Position numbers and translations under genes: made by a program. 64,000 nt of DNA from CADCVQ01 sp038260305 (GTDB lineage: Bacteria > Actinomycetota > Thermoleophilia > Solirubrobacterales > Solirubrobacteraceae): contig JBBSNY010000022.1 of NCBI GenBank assembly GCA_038260305.1, positions 9,282 to 73,281 of the forward strand, given 5' to 3'. Positions 41,947 through 50,459 of the stretch are shown in pieces. The stretch's first letter is position 1; each line of letters opens with the position of its first letter. The notes below the pieces were generated by a model that was not told the origin of the DNA, did no database searches, and worked only from the letters and a program-made list of their open reading frames with translations.

Positions 41947-42061
41947 GCCAGGTCCCAGCGCGTAGTCATCTGCGGGCGACCATCGCTCGCAGCACCACCA
42001 TGATCCTCGCCACCTCCCGCGCGCCGACAGTCGGGCGCACCCACGTCACCAGCGCAGCCCG

Positions 42062-43618
42062 ATGAGGAAGCTGCCTGTCGCGGGCGCCCTCGGCGCCGCC
42101 CTTGCCGCCGCGCTCATCGCCGTCTCGCTGAGCCCCGGGTCGAGCCATCGCGAGGCTCCGAACATCATGCTCGACCCGTCCGCGGACAACACGGACACGT
42201 ACGCCTTCACGGCGAACGACGCTCCCGACAAGCTGACGGTCGTCGCCAACTGGGTGCCCGGTGGCAACCCCGCGAACGGCCCGAACTTCTTTCGCTTCGA
42301 TGATCGTGCGCGGTACTACATCAGCATCGACAACACGGGCGACGGCAAGCCCGACATCCGCTACCGGTTCGTCTTCAAGACGAAGGTCAGCAATACGTCC
42401 TACCGGCAGTCGCTGATCAACGTGCAGTCGATCGACGACCCGCGCCTGCTGCAGTCCCAGCGCTACTCGATCGTGCGCGAGACGTACACGAACGGCAAAC
42501 CGAACAAGCCGCGGACGATCGCCAGCAACCTCCCCGTCGCGCCCTCGAACAGCGGTCCGAAGTCGTTCCCCAACTACAGCAAGGTCGCCGGCGAGGCGAT
42601 CAAGGTGATCGGCAACTCGAAGTACTTCGCCGGCCAGCGCGACGACGCGTTCTTCATCGACCTCGGCGCCGCGTTCGACAACATCAACCTGCGCCTGCTG
42701 ACCGGTAGCACCGGCCTCGGCACCGACACCCAGGCCGACACGTCGATCCAGACGATCACGATGCAGGTGCCCGAGTCCGACGTCACCCGCGACCACAAGC
42801 CCGTCGCGGGGCCGGATGCGGATAACGCCACGGTCGGCGTGTGGGCCTCGACCGAGCGCCGCAAGCTGCAGGTCACGAACGCGCGCTTCGACTCCAACAA
42901 GGGTGCGCGTGGTAGCTGGGTGCAGGTCTCGCGCCTGGGCACGCCGCTGATCAACGAGCTGTTCGTCCCGTCGGGCCAGAAGGACGCCTTCAACAAGTCC
43001 ACGCCTGACACCGACAACGCGAGGATCAAGAAGTACCTCCTGACACCCGAGTTCGCGCGCCAGATCAACGCGCTGCCCGGGGAGCTGCTGACGAACGAGG
43101 TCGGCCTGCCGATCAAGCTGCCGGTCAAGCTCAACGTACCCGAGACCGATCGCACCGATCTCGTCGAGACCTTCCTCACGGGGATGCCCGGCCTCAACCA
43201 GATCGACAAGACCGACCCGCTTCCGACCGACACGTTGAAGCTCAACATGGGCGTCGCGCCCGCACGGACGCCGAATCGCTTCGGGATCCTCGGCGGCGAC
43301 CGCGCGGGCTTCCCCAACGGTCGTCGACTCGAAGACGATGCCACGGACATCTTCGTCCAGCTCGTCGCCGGGTTCTTCAAGGACAACAAGATCTCCGCAG
43401 GCGACGGCGTCGACCAGAACGACAAGCCGTTCCTCGACACGTTCCCCTACCAGGCCGCGCCGACCTCGGGCTTCGAGCAGAAGGTCGGACGCCGCCAGGA
43501 GCCGCCCCACCTGCCGACGCCCCCGGGGGACAACCCGCAGATCCCGATCCTGCCCCAGCTGCCACCGCTGAGGCTGCCGATCGGGCCGCAGCTGCCGATC
43601 GGGCCGACGGTCCCCTAG
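42062..43618 (+). CDS. exported DUF4331 protein
   Basis: A 518-aa protein with a signal peptide (residues ~1-28) and the DUF4331 opening SSHREAPNIMLDPSADNTDTYAF, then DIRYRFVFKT and MGVAPARTPNRFGILGGDRAGFPNGRRLEDDATDI. The family is exported, Asp/Asn-rich and without assigned function. The C-terminal 40 residues are Pro-rich (PTPPGDNPQIPILPQLPPLR). It is the first of three genes; the TPR gene starts 3 bp downstream and a NicO metal exporter follows, so a metal-linked envelope role is plausible. Confidence 0.9.
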   Translation: MRKLPVAGALGAALAAALIAVSLSPGSSHREAPNIMLDPSADNTDTYAFTANDAPDKLTVVANWVPGGNPANGPNFFRFDDRARYYISIDNTGDGKPDIRYRFVFKTKVSNTSYRQSLINVQSIDDPRLLQSQRYSIVRETYTNGKPNKPRTIASNLPVAPSNSGPKSFPNYSKVAGEAIKVIGNSKYFAGQRDDAFFIDLGAAFDNINLRLLTGSTGLGTDTQADTSIQTITMQVPESDVTRDHKPVAGPDADNATVGVWASTERRKLQVTNARFDSNKGARGSWVQVSRLGTPLINELFVPSGQKDAFNKSTPDTDNARIKKYLLTPEFARQINALPGELLTNEVGLPIKLPVKLNVPETDRTDLVETFLTGMPGLNQIDKTDPLPTDTLKLNMGVAPARTPNRFGILGGDRAGFPNGRRLEDDATDIFVQLVAGFFKDNKISAGDGVDQNDKPFLDTFPYQAAPTSGFEQKVGRRQEPPHLPTPPGDNPQIPILPQLPPLRLPIGPQLPIGPTVP

Positions 43619-43621
43619 CAG

Positions 43622-44848
43622 ATGCGACGGATCGCCCGGCCGCGGGTGCTGCTCGTGCCCGCGGTCGCCTTCGTCGTCGCCCTCGGCGCCTTCCAGGCGC
43701 TCGACGGCTCGTCGACGACGGCCCGCGCGCGGCCGGAGAACCCCGATGCGCTGACCAAGCGCGGCAACAACGAGCTGCAGCGCGCGCGGGAGACCGCGGA
43801 CCCTGCGCGCTACACGCGGGCCGAGACGGCGTTCCGGCGCGCGCTGCGCCTCCAGCCGCGCTCGGTCGACGCCACGGTCGGGCTGGCGACGCTTGCGCTC
43901 GCGCGCCATGACTTCCGCACCGGCCTGCGCTACGCACAGCGCGCGCGCCGGCTCGGGCCGCGGCTCGCGCGACCGCTGTCGGTGCTCGTCGACGCGCAGG
44001 TCGAGCTCGGGCGCTACGGGCCGGCGGGCCGCTCGCTGCAGCGGATGATCGACCTGCAGCCGAGCCTCGCCTCCTACGCGCGCGTCTCGTACTTCCGCGA
44101 GCTGCACGGCGATCTTGCGGGCGCACGGGCGGCGATGAGCCTCGCCGTCTCCGCGGGCGCGGGGGCGCCCGAGAACGTCGCCTACGTGCAGACGCTGCTC
44201 GGCGACCTCGAGGCGCTGCGCGGGCATCCGCGCGCCGCGCGCCGCGCCTACTCGGCCGCGCTGACCGGCGTCGCCGGCTACGTGCCGGCGCTGGCGAGCC
44301 GCGCGCAGCTGGACGCCGCCGGGGGCCGTCTCGCGGCGGCGATCCGCGGCTACGAGGTCGTCGTGCGACGGCGGCCGCTGCCGCAGTACGTCATTGCGCT
44401 CGGCGAGACGCAGCAGGTTGCCGGGCGCGACGCCGCCGCGCGCGAGACGTTCGCCCTCGTGGATGCGGAGCGACGGCTGCTCGCCGCCAACCGCGTCAAC
44501 ACCGACGTCGAGATCGCGCTCTTCGAGGCTGATCACGGCGATCGCGGGCGTGCGCTGCGGCTCGCCCGCCGCGCGTGGCGCGACGCGCCGAGCGTGCGCT
44601 CCGCCGACGCCGTCAGCTGGGCTCTGACGCGGTCCGGGCGCGCCCGGGACGGCTTGGCGTGGGCGCGAAGGGCGCTGCGGCTCGGCTCGCGCGATCCGCT
44701 CGTCCTGACGCGCGCGGGCCTCAGCGCGCGGGCGGCCGGCGACCGGGGCGCCGCCCGGCGCTACCTACGGCGCGCGCTGCGCGCCAACCCGCGCTTCTCC
44801 GTGGTCTGGGCGCCGCGCGCGCGCCGGGCGCTGCGGGCGCTCGCATGA
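43622..44848 (+). CDS. tetratricopeptide-repeat protein, exported or anchored
   Basis: A 408-aa protein. The N-terminal hydrophobic stretch (about residues 8-25) is a signal or anchor. About ten TPR-like helix pairs follow (LTKRGNNELQRAR, AETAFRRALRLQPRS, VGLATLALARHDFRTGLRYAQRAR and so on). It is a protein-interaction scaffold, probably outside the membrane. It sits 3 bp after DUF4331 and overlaps the NicO gene by 4 nt, so all three are likely translated together. Confidence 0.85.
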   Translation: MRRIARPRVLLVPAVAFVVALGAFQALDGSSTTARARPENPDALTKRGNNELQRARETADPARYTRAETAFRRALRLQPRSVDATVGLATLALARHDFRTGLRYAQRARRLGPRLARPLSVLVDAQVELGRYGPAGRSLQRMIDLQPSLASYARVSYFRELHGDLAGARAAMSLAVSAGAGAPENVAYVQTLLGDLEALRGHPRAARRAYSAALTGVAGYVPALASRAQLDAAGGRLAAAIRGYEVVVRRRPLPQYVIALGETQQVAGRDAAARETFALVDAERRLLAANRVNTDVEIALFEADHGDRGRALRLARRAWRDAPSVRSADAVSWALTRSGRARDGLAWARRALRLGSRDPLVLTRAGLSARAAGDRGAARRYLRRALRANPRFSVVWAPRARRALRALA

Positions 44849-46293
44849 GGCGACCGCTCGCCGCGCTCGCGCTCGCGCTCGCCGTGGCGGTGATCGCCGT
44901 CGCGGCGTCGAAGGCCGACGCCCATCCGCTGGGCAACTTCACCGTCAATCACCTCACCGAGGTCAGCGTCACGCGGGATGCCGTGCGGCTGCGCTACATC
45001 CTCGACGTCGCCGAGATCCCGACGTTCCAGGCGCGTCACCAGTCGCGCGCGCAGACGCTGCAGCGAGCGCGTGCGGAGGTCGCGGGTGGGCTCGTCGTGA
45101 CGGTCGACGGGCGGCGCGTCGCGCTGCGCGACGCGGGTGCCGCGCGGCTCTCCTACCCGCGCGGGCAGGGCGGCCTCAACACGACGCGGATCGAGCTCCC
45201 GTTGACCGCCACGGCGGGCGGGGCGGGGCTCGTGGCGCTGCGAGACGGCACGTACGCCGACCGCATCGGCTACACGGCGATCGTCGCTCGCCCGGGCGCG
45301 GGCACTGCCGTGCGCTCGAACGTGTCGTCGGAGGACCCGACGCGCGGGCTGCATGCGTATCCGAAGTCGGTCATCGATCGCCCGCTTGATCAGCGCGCGG
45401 CGACGCTGCGGGTGCGATCCGGCGACGCGACGCTCGTCGCGCCGCGCTTCTCGGGCGGCGACACCGTCATGACCTCGAGCCGCGCCGGCGACGGCTTCGC
45501 CGGCGTGTTCGAGGACGCGGCCGCCGGCAAGGCGACCCTGTTGCTCCTGCTGCTCGCGGCGCTCGGGTGGGGCGCGCTGCACGCGCTGTCGCCGGGCCAC
45601 GGCAAGGCGATGGTGGCGGCGTACCTCGTGGGTTCGCGGGGCACGAGCCGCCATGCCCTCGCGCTCGGCGCGGTCGTCACGGTCACGCACACGATCGGGG
45701 TGTTCGCGCTCGGGCTCGTGACCCTGCTGCTCGCCCAGTACATCCTCCCCGAGGACCTGTACCCCTGGCTGACACTTGCCTCCGGCCTGATGGTCGTCGC
45801 GATCGGCAGCGCGGTGCTGCGATCGCGCGTGCTGCTGTACCGCGGGCGCCGTCGCCACGAACACGCCCATCCGCATGGCCACGAGCATGAGCACAGCGAC
45901 GGGCTCAAGCACAGCCACGGGCATGAGCACGGCCACGACCACCACGAAGGGTCAGGGCACCGTCATGACGTCCCGGACACGATCACCTGGAAGGGGCTGA
46001 TCGCGATGGGCGCCTCCGCGGGGCTGATCCCCTGCCCGTCGGCGCTCGTCGTGCTGCTCGGAGCCGTCGCGCAGCACCAGGTGGCGCTCGGCCTGCTGCT
46101 CATCCTCGCGTTCAGCGTCGGGCTCGCGGCGACGCTCGCGGCGCTCGGCCTGCTCGTCGTGCATGCGCGCCGGGCGACGGCGAGGCTGCGAGTGTCACCG
46201 CGGTTGGTCACCGTGCTGCCGGCCGCCTCGGCGCTCGTGATCGTGTGCCTCGGCTGCCTGCTCGTGCTGCAGGCCGCGCCGAAGCTGCTCTAG
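44845..46293 (+). CDS. NicO-family nickel/cobalt exporter with exported N-terminal domain
   Basis: A 482-aa protein. The signal peptide is followed by an extracytoplasmic domain (HPLGNFTVNHLTEVSVT... to about residue 215), typical of large NicO proteins, and then six or so helices. GWGALHALSPGHGKAMVAAYL (about 240-260) holds the His/Asp-type metal path of RcnA/NicO proteins. A cytoplasmic loop (about 337-374) contains about 17 His in HxH/HGH repeats, likely a metal buffer. It should export Ni2+ or Co2+. The ATG overlaps the TPR stop, and its own stop overlaps the convergent PfkB gene by 4 bp. Confidence 0.9.
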   Translation: MRRPLAALALALAVAVIAVAASKADAHPLGNFTVNHLTEVSVTRDAVRLRYILDVAEIPTFQARHQSRAQTLQRARAEVAGGLVVTVDGRRVALRDAGAARLSYPRGQGGLNTTRIELPLTATAGGAGLVALRDGTYADRIGYTAIVARPGAGTAVRSNVSSEDPTRGLHAYPKSVIDRPLDQRAATLRVRSGDATLVAPRFSGGDTVMTSSRAGDGFAGVFEDAAAGKATLLLLLLAALGWGALHALSPGHGKAMVAAYLVGSRGTSRHALALGAVVTVTHTIGVFALGLVTLLLAQYILPEDLYPWLTLASGLMVVAIGSAVLRSRVLLYRGRRRHEHAHPHGHEHEHSDGLKHSHGHEHGHDHHEGSGHRHDVPDTITWKGLIAMGASAGLIPCPSALVVLLGAVAQHQVALGLLLILAFSVGLAATLAALGLLVVHARRATARLRVSPRLVTVLPAASALVIVCLGCLLVLQAAPKLL

Positions 46294-47219
46294 CGCAACG
46301 CGACGGCCGACGTCTCGAACGTCGTGATGCGCTGCAGCTCCTCGACGCGGGCGACGATCTCCTCGCTCGTCAGCCGCGCGACGCGCTCGGTGCCGAACTC
46401 CTCGACGTTGAACGAGGCGACCGCGGTGCCGTAGGCCATCGCCAGGCGCAGGACGTCCGGCGACGGGTCGCCGCCGGGGGCGGCGACGCAGCCGACGAAG
46501 CCGCCGGCGAACGAGTCGCCCGCGCCGGTCGGATCGGCGACGAAGTCGACTGGGAACGCGGGCACCCAGAACGAGTCGTCGGGCGTGACGAGCGCGGCAC
46601 CGTACTTGCCGAGCTTGACGACCATCGCCGACGGCCCGTGCTCCATGATCTTGCGCGCGCCGGCCACGACCTCGCGCTCGCCGGTGAAGAGCTCGACCTC
46701 GGAGTCGTTGAGGATCACGCAGTCGACCTCGGAGATCGCCGCGATCAGCGCGTCGCCGGCGATGTTGATCCACAGGTCCATCGAGTCCAGCGCGACCCAC
46801 TTCGCCGCGCTGCACTGCTTGCGGACGTTGAGCTGCAGCGCGGGCAGGATGTTCGCGAGAAACAGGACGTCGCACTCCTGCGAGGTCTGTGACAGCTTCG
46901 GGTCGAACGTCTCGAAGACGTTCAGATCCGTCTCCAGCGTCTCGCGCGAGTTCATGTTCTCGCCGTAGACACCGCTCCAGAAGAACGTCTTGCCTCCCTC
47001 TACGTGCTCGATGTCGTCCGTGACGACGTCGCGGCCGTGCAGGACGGCGTACTCGTCGGGGCCGAAGTCGTCGCCGACCGGGCCGACGACGCGAACCTCG
47101 TCGAAGAAGGACGCGGCGAGCGCGAAATGGACGGCAGCGCCGCCGAGCATGCGCTCGCGCCCGCCGTGCGGGGTCTGCACGGCGTCATAGGCGATGGAAC
47201 CGACAACAGTGACACTCAT
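46290..47219 (-). CDS. PfkB-family sugar or nucleoside kinase
   Basis: A 309-aa ribokinase-fold protein: SVTVVGSIAYDAVQTP at the N-terminus, GGAAVHFALAASFF (about residues 26-39), ILNDSEVELFTGE (about 167) and VADPTGAGDSFAGGFVG (about 227-243) with the catalytic Asp. VLFLANILPALQLNV replaces typical fructokinase motifs and is common in adenosine-kinase-like actinobacterial members. The substrate is unknown. A TAGGGT -10 ends 7 nt before the ATG. Tail-to-tail 4-bp overlap with the NicO gene. Confidence 0.9.
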   Translation of the reverse strand: MSVTVVGSIAYDAVQTPHGGRERMLGGAAVHFALAASFFDEVRVVGPVGDDFGPDEYAVLHGRDVVTDDIEHVEGGKTFFWSGVYGENMNSRETLETDLNVFETFDPKLSQTSQECDVLFLANILPALQLNVRKQCSAAKWVALDSMDLWINIAGDALIAAISEVDCVILNDSEVELFTGEREVVAGARKIMEHGPSAMVVKLGKYGAALVTPDDSFWVPAFPVDFVADPTGAGDSFAGGFVGCVAAPGGDPSPDVLRLAMAYGTAVASFNVEEFGTERVARLTSEEIVARVEELQRITTFETSAVALR

Positions 47220-47226
47220 TGCCCTG

Positions 47227-47232
47227 ACCCTA
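47227..47232 (-). promoter_or_regulatory. -10 element TAGGGT, leaderless type
   Basis: On the minus strand TAGGGT ends 7 nt before the PfkB ATG. Confidence 0.45.
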
Positions 47233-47266
47233 GATGAGTCGTTCCATGGCCGCGTGACGGCGCGCC

Positions 47267-48040
47267 TCAGCGCGCGGGCGGGGGCGGCGACGTGACGGCC
47301 GGTGGCGGCGGCGGTGTCACGGGCGGTGGTGGTGGCGGAGGTGGTGGTGGTGGTGGCGGTGGCGGGGGTGGCGGCGGAGGCGGAGGCGGAGGGGGCGGCG
47401 GCGGCGGGGCGATCGCCGGCGGCTGCGGGGTGACCGGCGGCGGCAGGGGCTGGACCGGCGTCGTGACATCCGGCTCGATCGGCTCCTCCGTGTTGCCGAC
47501 GATGCAGCCGTAGTCGGCGCCGTCGATCAAGCCGTCGCCGTCGTTGTCGATGCCGTCGCTGCACTCGGGCTCCGTCGTCCCGACCGGCGCGCCCGGCGGC
47601 GCGTCGCTCGTGAACAGCGCGGTCGCCGATCGCGAGCGGTCCATGATCAACTCGCAGCGGCGCGTGCTGCCGCAGGCTCCCGTCCAGCCGACGAACGTCG
47701 AGCCCTCAGCCTGGCGCGCGACGAGCGCCACCGACGTCCCCTGATACGGACGCACCCTGCAGCCCTTGTCGCAGTTGCGCCGGATGCCGTCGATACTGAC
47801 GGTGCCCTGGCCGCCGCCGAGGGTATCGATCGTGAGCGTCACGCGCACCGTGTTGACGGTCGGCGTCGTGTTGATCGGCTCGTCGGTCGTCGCCGTTGCG
47901 ACGACCTTCTTCCCGGAGGCGGTCCCGCCGCCGCTGACGATCGCGACGACCCCGCCGAGGAAGGCGAGCGCGACGACGAACGCCGCCAGCAGCGGCAGGG
48001 TGCTGCCGCCGGGAAAGCCCGATCCTGGGCGGCTCGTCAC
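47267..48040 (-). CDS. membrane-anchored surface protein with polyproline tail
   Basis: A 257-aa protein. One transmembrane helix (about residues 15-37) is followed by a bacterial-repeat (InlB B-like) domain, GGGQGTVSIDGIRRNCDKGC to WTGACGSTRRCELIMD (about 75-143), with two Cys pairs. Next is ECSDGIDNDGDGLIDGADYGC (about 158-178), a calcium-binding type DxDxDG loop. The last 70 residues are almost pure Pro, including an uninterrupted run of about 30, which should form a stiff rod through the wall. A GTG start is assumed. Function unknown; adhesion or display is likely. Confidence 0.8.
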   Translation of the reverse strand: MTSRPGSGFPGGSTLPLLAAFVVALAFLGGVVAIVSGGGTASGKKVVATATTDEPINTTPTVNTVRVTLTIDTLGGGQGTVSIDGIRRNCDKGCRVRPYQGTSVALVARQAEGSTFVGWTGACGSTRRCELIMDRSRSATALFTSDAPPGAPVGTTEPECSDGIDNDGDGLIDGADYGCIVGNTEEPIEPDVTTPVQPLPPPVTPQPPAIAPPPPPPPPPPPPPPPPPPPPPPPPPPPPPVTPPPPPAVTSPPPPAR

Positions 48041-48164
48041 GCGCGCGAGGGCGTGGGTCGCAAGAGGAGGCGCTGGGGGTCGGCCACGCCGCGAGCGTCG
48101 CAGATCGACCAGCGCCAGACAAACCCGGGTGGCGGCAGACGCCGCCCGTAGCCCTCGCAGGGGC

Positions 48165-48170
48165 TATCCT
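48165..48170 (+). promoter_or_regulatory. -10 element TATCCT, leaderless type
   Basis: TATCCT ends 9 nt before the ATG at 48180. Confidence 0.45.
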
Positions 48171-48179
48171 CGCGCCCGG

Positions 48180-49133
48180 ATGCGAGCGATCCAGATGTCC
48201 GAGTACGGCGGGCCGGAGGTGCTCGAGCTCGTCGAGCTGCCGGTCCCCGAGGCGGGCCCGGGCGAGGTCCTGATCCGGGTCTCGCTGGCCGGTCTGAACT
48301 TCGCCGACACGCACCGGCGCACGAACACCTACCTGGCCTCCGACGAGCTGCCGCTCGTGCCCGGGACCGAGGTGGCGGGCGTGCGCGAGGACAACGGCGA
48401 GCGCGTCGTGGCCCTGTGCGGCGACGGCGGCTACGCGGAGTACACGACGGCGCCGGCCGCGTTGACGTTCGGAATCCCCGAGCACGTCGACGACGCGACG
48501 GCCCTCGCGGTGCTGCTGCAGGGCCTCACGGCGTGGCATCTGTATCGCACGTGCGGCCGCGTCGCCGCGGGCGAGAGCGTCGTCGTGCACTCGGCGGCGG
48601 GCGGCGTCGGCTCACTCGCCGTGCAGCTCGGCCGGCCGATGGGGGCCGGGCGCGTCATCGCGACGGCGTCGACCGAGGCGAAGCGGGCGCTGGCCCTCGA
48701 GCTCGGCGCCGACGTCGCGATCGACGGGGTGGCGGAGGGGCTGACGGAGCGCCTCGTGGAGGCGAACCTCGGCAAGCCGGTGGACGTCGTCTTCGAGATG
48801 GCCGGCGGTGAGATCTTCGAGCGGTCGCTCGCCGCGCTGGCGCCATTCGGACGGCTCGTCACGTACGGCATCGCGTCCGGTGACGCGAACAGCGTGCGCA
48901 GCGGCGCCCTCATGCGCCACTCGCGCGCGGTCATCGGCTTCTGGCTCATGCACTGCATCGGGCGCCCGGCGATGATCGACGAGGCGCTCGCCGACCTCTT
49001 CGCCCGCGTCGCGCGCGGCGAGCTGCGCGTCGTCTCGGGCCCCGCCTATCCGCTCGCCGAGGCTCCCCGGGCGCAGCGCGATCTCGCCGAGCGGCGCACG
49101 ATCGGCAAGGTCTGCCTGGACCCGACCACCTGA
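48180..49133 (+). CDS. zinc-independent quinone oxidoreductase / MDR alcohol dehydrogenase
   Basis: A 317-aa medium-chain reductase. The N-terminus RAIQMSEYGGPEVLELVELP is typical of NADPH:quinone oxidoreductases; GLNFADTHRR (about residues 38-47) and the Rossmann motif HSAAGGVGSLAVQLG (about 139-153) are present, and the zinc-binding Cys cluster of alcohol dehydrogenases is absent. It reduces quinones or enones with NADPH in the cytoplasm. Monocistronic; the ATG at 48180 is fixed by the -10-like TATCCT. Confidence 0.9.
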   Translation: MRAIQMSEYGGPEVLELVELPVPEAGPGEVLIRVSLAGLNFADTHRRTNTYLASDELPLVPGTEVAGVREDNGERVVALCGDGGYAEYTTAPAALTFGIPEHVDDATALAVLLQGLTAWHLYRTCGRVAAGESVVVHSAAGGVGSLAVQLGRPMGAGRVIATASTEAKRALALELGADVAIDGVAEGLTERLVEANLGKPVDVVFEMAGGEIFERSLAALAPFGRLVTYGIASGDANSVRSGALMRHSRAVIGFWLMHCIGRPAMIDEALADLFARVARGELRVVSGPAYPLAEAPRAQRDLAERRTIGKVCLDPTT

Positions 49134-49319
49134 TCACCAAAACGCCGGAATCCGGGCGCTTGGCAGCGCCCGCCGTCGTCGAGACAAACGTTCGTCGAGC
49201 GGATGATCCGGCGCCGAAATGTGGCCATCGCGAGGGCAAACCTGTCCATCGGCGGCCGTGCCGTCGAGAAATCGTGCCGGAGGCTGGGGTCCAGACCCTA
49301 TTGACGCGATACAGGTGTC

Positions 49320-50165
49320 ATGTCCGCCCTCCGCGTCGCCCGTCCACGAGCCAACCGGCCCGCAACCGAGGCGCCCCGCCGCTGGATGGAGTCCGAGGAC
49401 GCGATGGCGCTGTGGCACCAGTACGACCGCAGCGGAGACGAGCGCCTGCGCGACCGCCTCGTGCTCACGTACGCCCCGCTCGTGAAGTTCATCGTCTTTC
49501 GCAAGATCGGCGAGCTGCCCGCAAGCTGTGAGATCGACGACCTCGTCTCGGCCGGGCTCGAGGCACTGATCAAGGCGATCGACCGCTTCGACCCCGGCAA
49601 GGGCGCGACGCTCGAGCAGTTCGCCTGGACGCGGATCCACGGCGCCGTCATCGACGAGCTGCGCCGCAGCGACTGGGCGCCGCGCTCGCTGCGCCGCTGG
49701 GAACGCGACATGCGCCGCGCGCAGTCGGAGTTTCATGCACTGCACGGCCGCGCGCCGTCGGAGTCCGAGCTCGCCGACGCGCTGCGCCTGACGCCGGCGG
49801 CGCTGCGCGACCGCCAGCGCGACCTCATCACCTCCGACGTCACGTCGCTGAACTCGCTCGTGCTCGCGCACGACGGGACGACCGTCGAGCGCGTCGACGT
49901 GCTCGCCGCGGACGGCGACTGCAACCCGTTCAACGAGTCCGCCAAGCACGAGGCCAAGGAGCACTTCCGGCGCGCGTTCGCCGCACTCGCCCGTCGCGAG
50001 CGCGAGGTCGCGGTGCTGCTGTACGTCAAGAACCTCACGCTGCGCGAGATCGGCGAGGTGCTCGGCGTCTCCGAGAGCCGCGTCTGCCAGATCCACGGCG
50101 AGCTCAAGCGCACGCTGCGCACGGCACTGACGAACCACGCCGAGCTCATCGATCACGTCGCATAG
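49320..50165 (+). CDS. FliA/WhiG-type alternative sigma factor
   Basis: A 281-aa sigma-70 family protein. Region 2 is seen in LVLTYAPLVKFIVFRKIG and DLVSAGLEALIKAIDRFDPGKGATLEQFAWTRIHGAVIDELRR (about residues 48-120), the FliA-like core motif. Region 3 covers about 130-175. Region 4 has the helix-turn-helix LREIGEVLGVSESRVCQIHGELKR (about 241-264). Members direct RNA polymerase to flagellar, sporulation or stress promoters. No flagellar genes or anti-sigma factor adjoin it. The 186-bp upstream gap should hold its promoter. Confidence 0.9.
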   Translation: MSALRVARPRANRPATEAPRRWMESEDAMALWHQYDRSGDERLRDRLVLTYAPLVKFIVFRKIGELPASCEIDDLVSAGLEALIKAIDRFDPGKGATLEQFAWTRIHGAVIDELRRSDWAPRSLRRWERDMRRAQSEFHALHGRAPSESELADALRLTPAALRDRQRDLITSDVTSLNSLVLAHDGTTVERVDVLAADGDCNPFNESAKHEAKEHFRRAFAALARREREVAVLLYVKNLTLREIGEVLGVSESRVCQIHGELKRTLRTALTNHAELIDHVA

Positions 50166-50229
50166 CCGGCGCGCGGCGAACATCCGGCCAGGGCGCGCCG
50201 CTTTCGGGCGGCGCTCGCGTTCCAGTGTC

Positions 50230-50343
50230 ATGACGCTCCGACGGATCCCGGTCGTGCCCGTCGGCCTCGCCGTCGCGATCGTCGCGCTCGCCCTCGCGAG
50301 CGGCGGCGCCCGCGCGCATGACTCGCATGCGCCTCACGGCTGA
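50230..50343 (+). CDS. tiny exported His-rich peptide candidate, 37 aa
   Basis: An ORF of 37 codons from ATG 50230 that is almost entirely a signal peptide (TLRRIPVVPVGLAVAIVALALASGGARA) followed by HDSHAPHG. Three of the eight mature residues are His, suggesting metal binding, if it is real. The rest of the 294-bp gap (50166-50459) after the sigma gene shows nothing I can support. Low confidence because of its size. Confidence 0.3.
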   Translation: MTLRRIPVVPVGLAVAIVALALASGGARAHDSHAPHG

Positions 50344-50459
50344 CACACCCGCTGCCCAAGCTCGACACGTCCAACCCATACCGCGATCCGACCGCCGTCC
50401 ACCACGACGGGCACGCCTGCTGGCAGGACGCCTGACGGAAATCAGCCGCGATCCACCGC

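Noticed and set aside
47292..47513. Poly-glycine plus-strand ORF
   Set aside because: It is the complement of the polyproline tail of the minus-strand surface protein.
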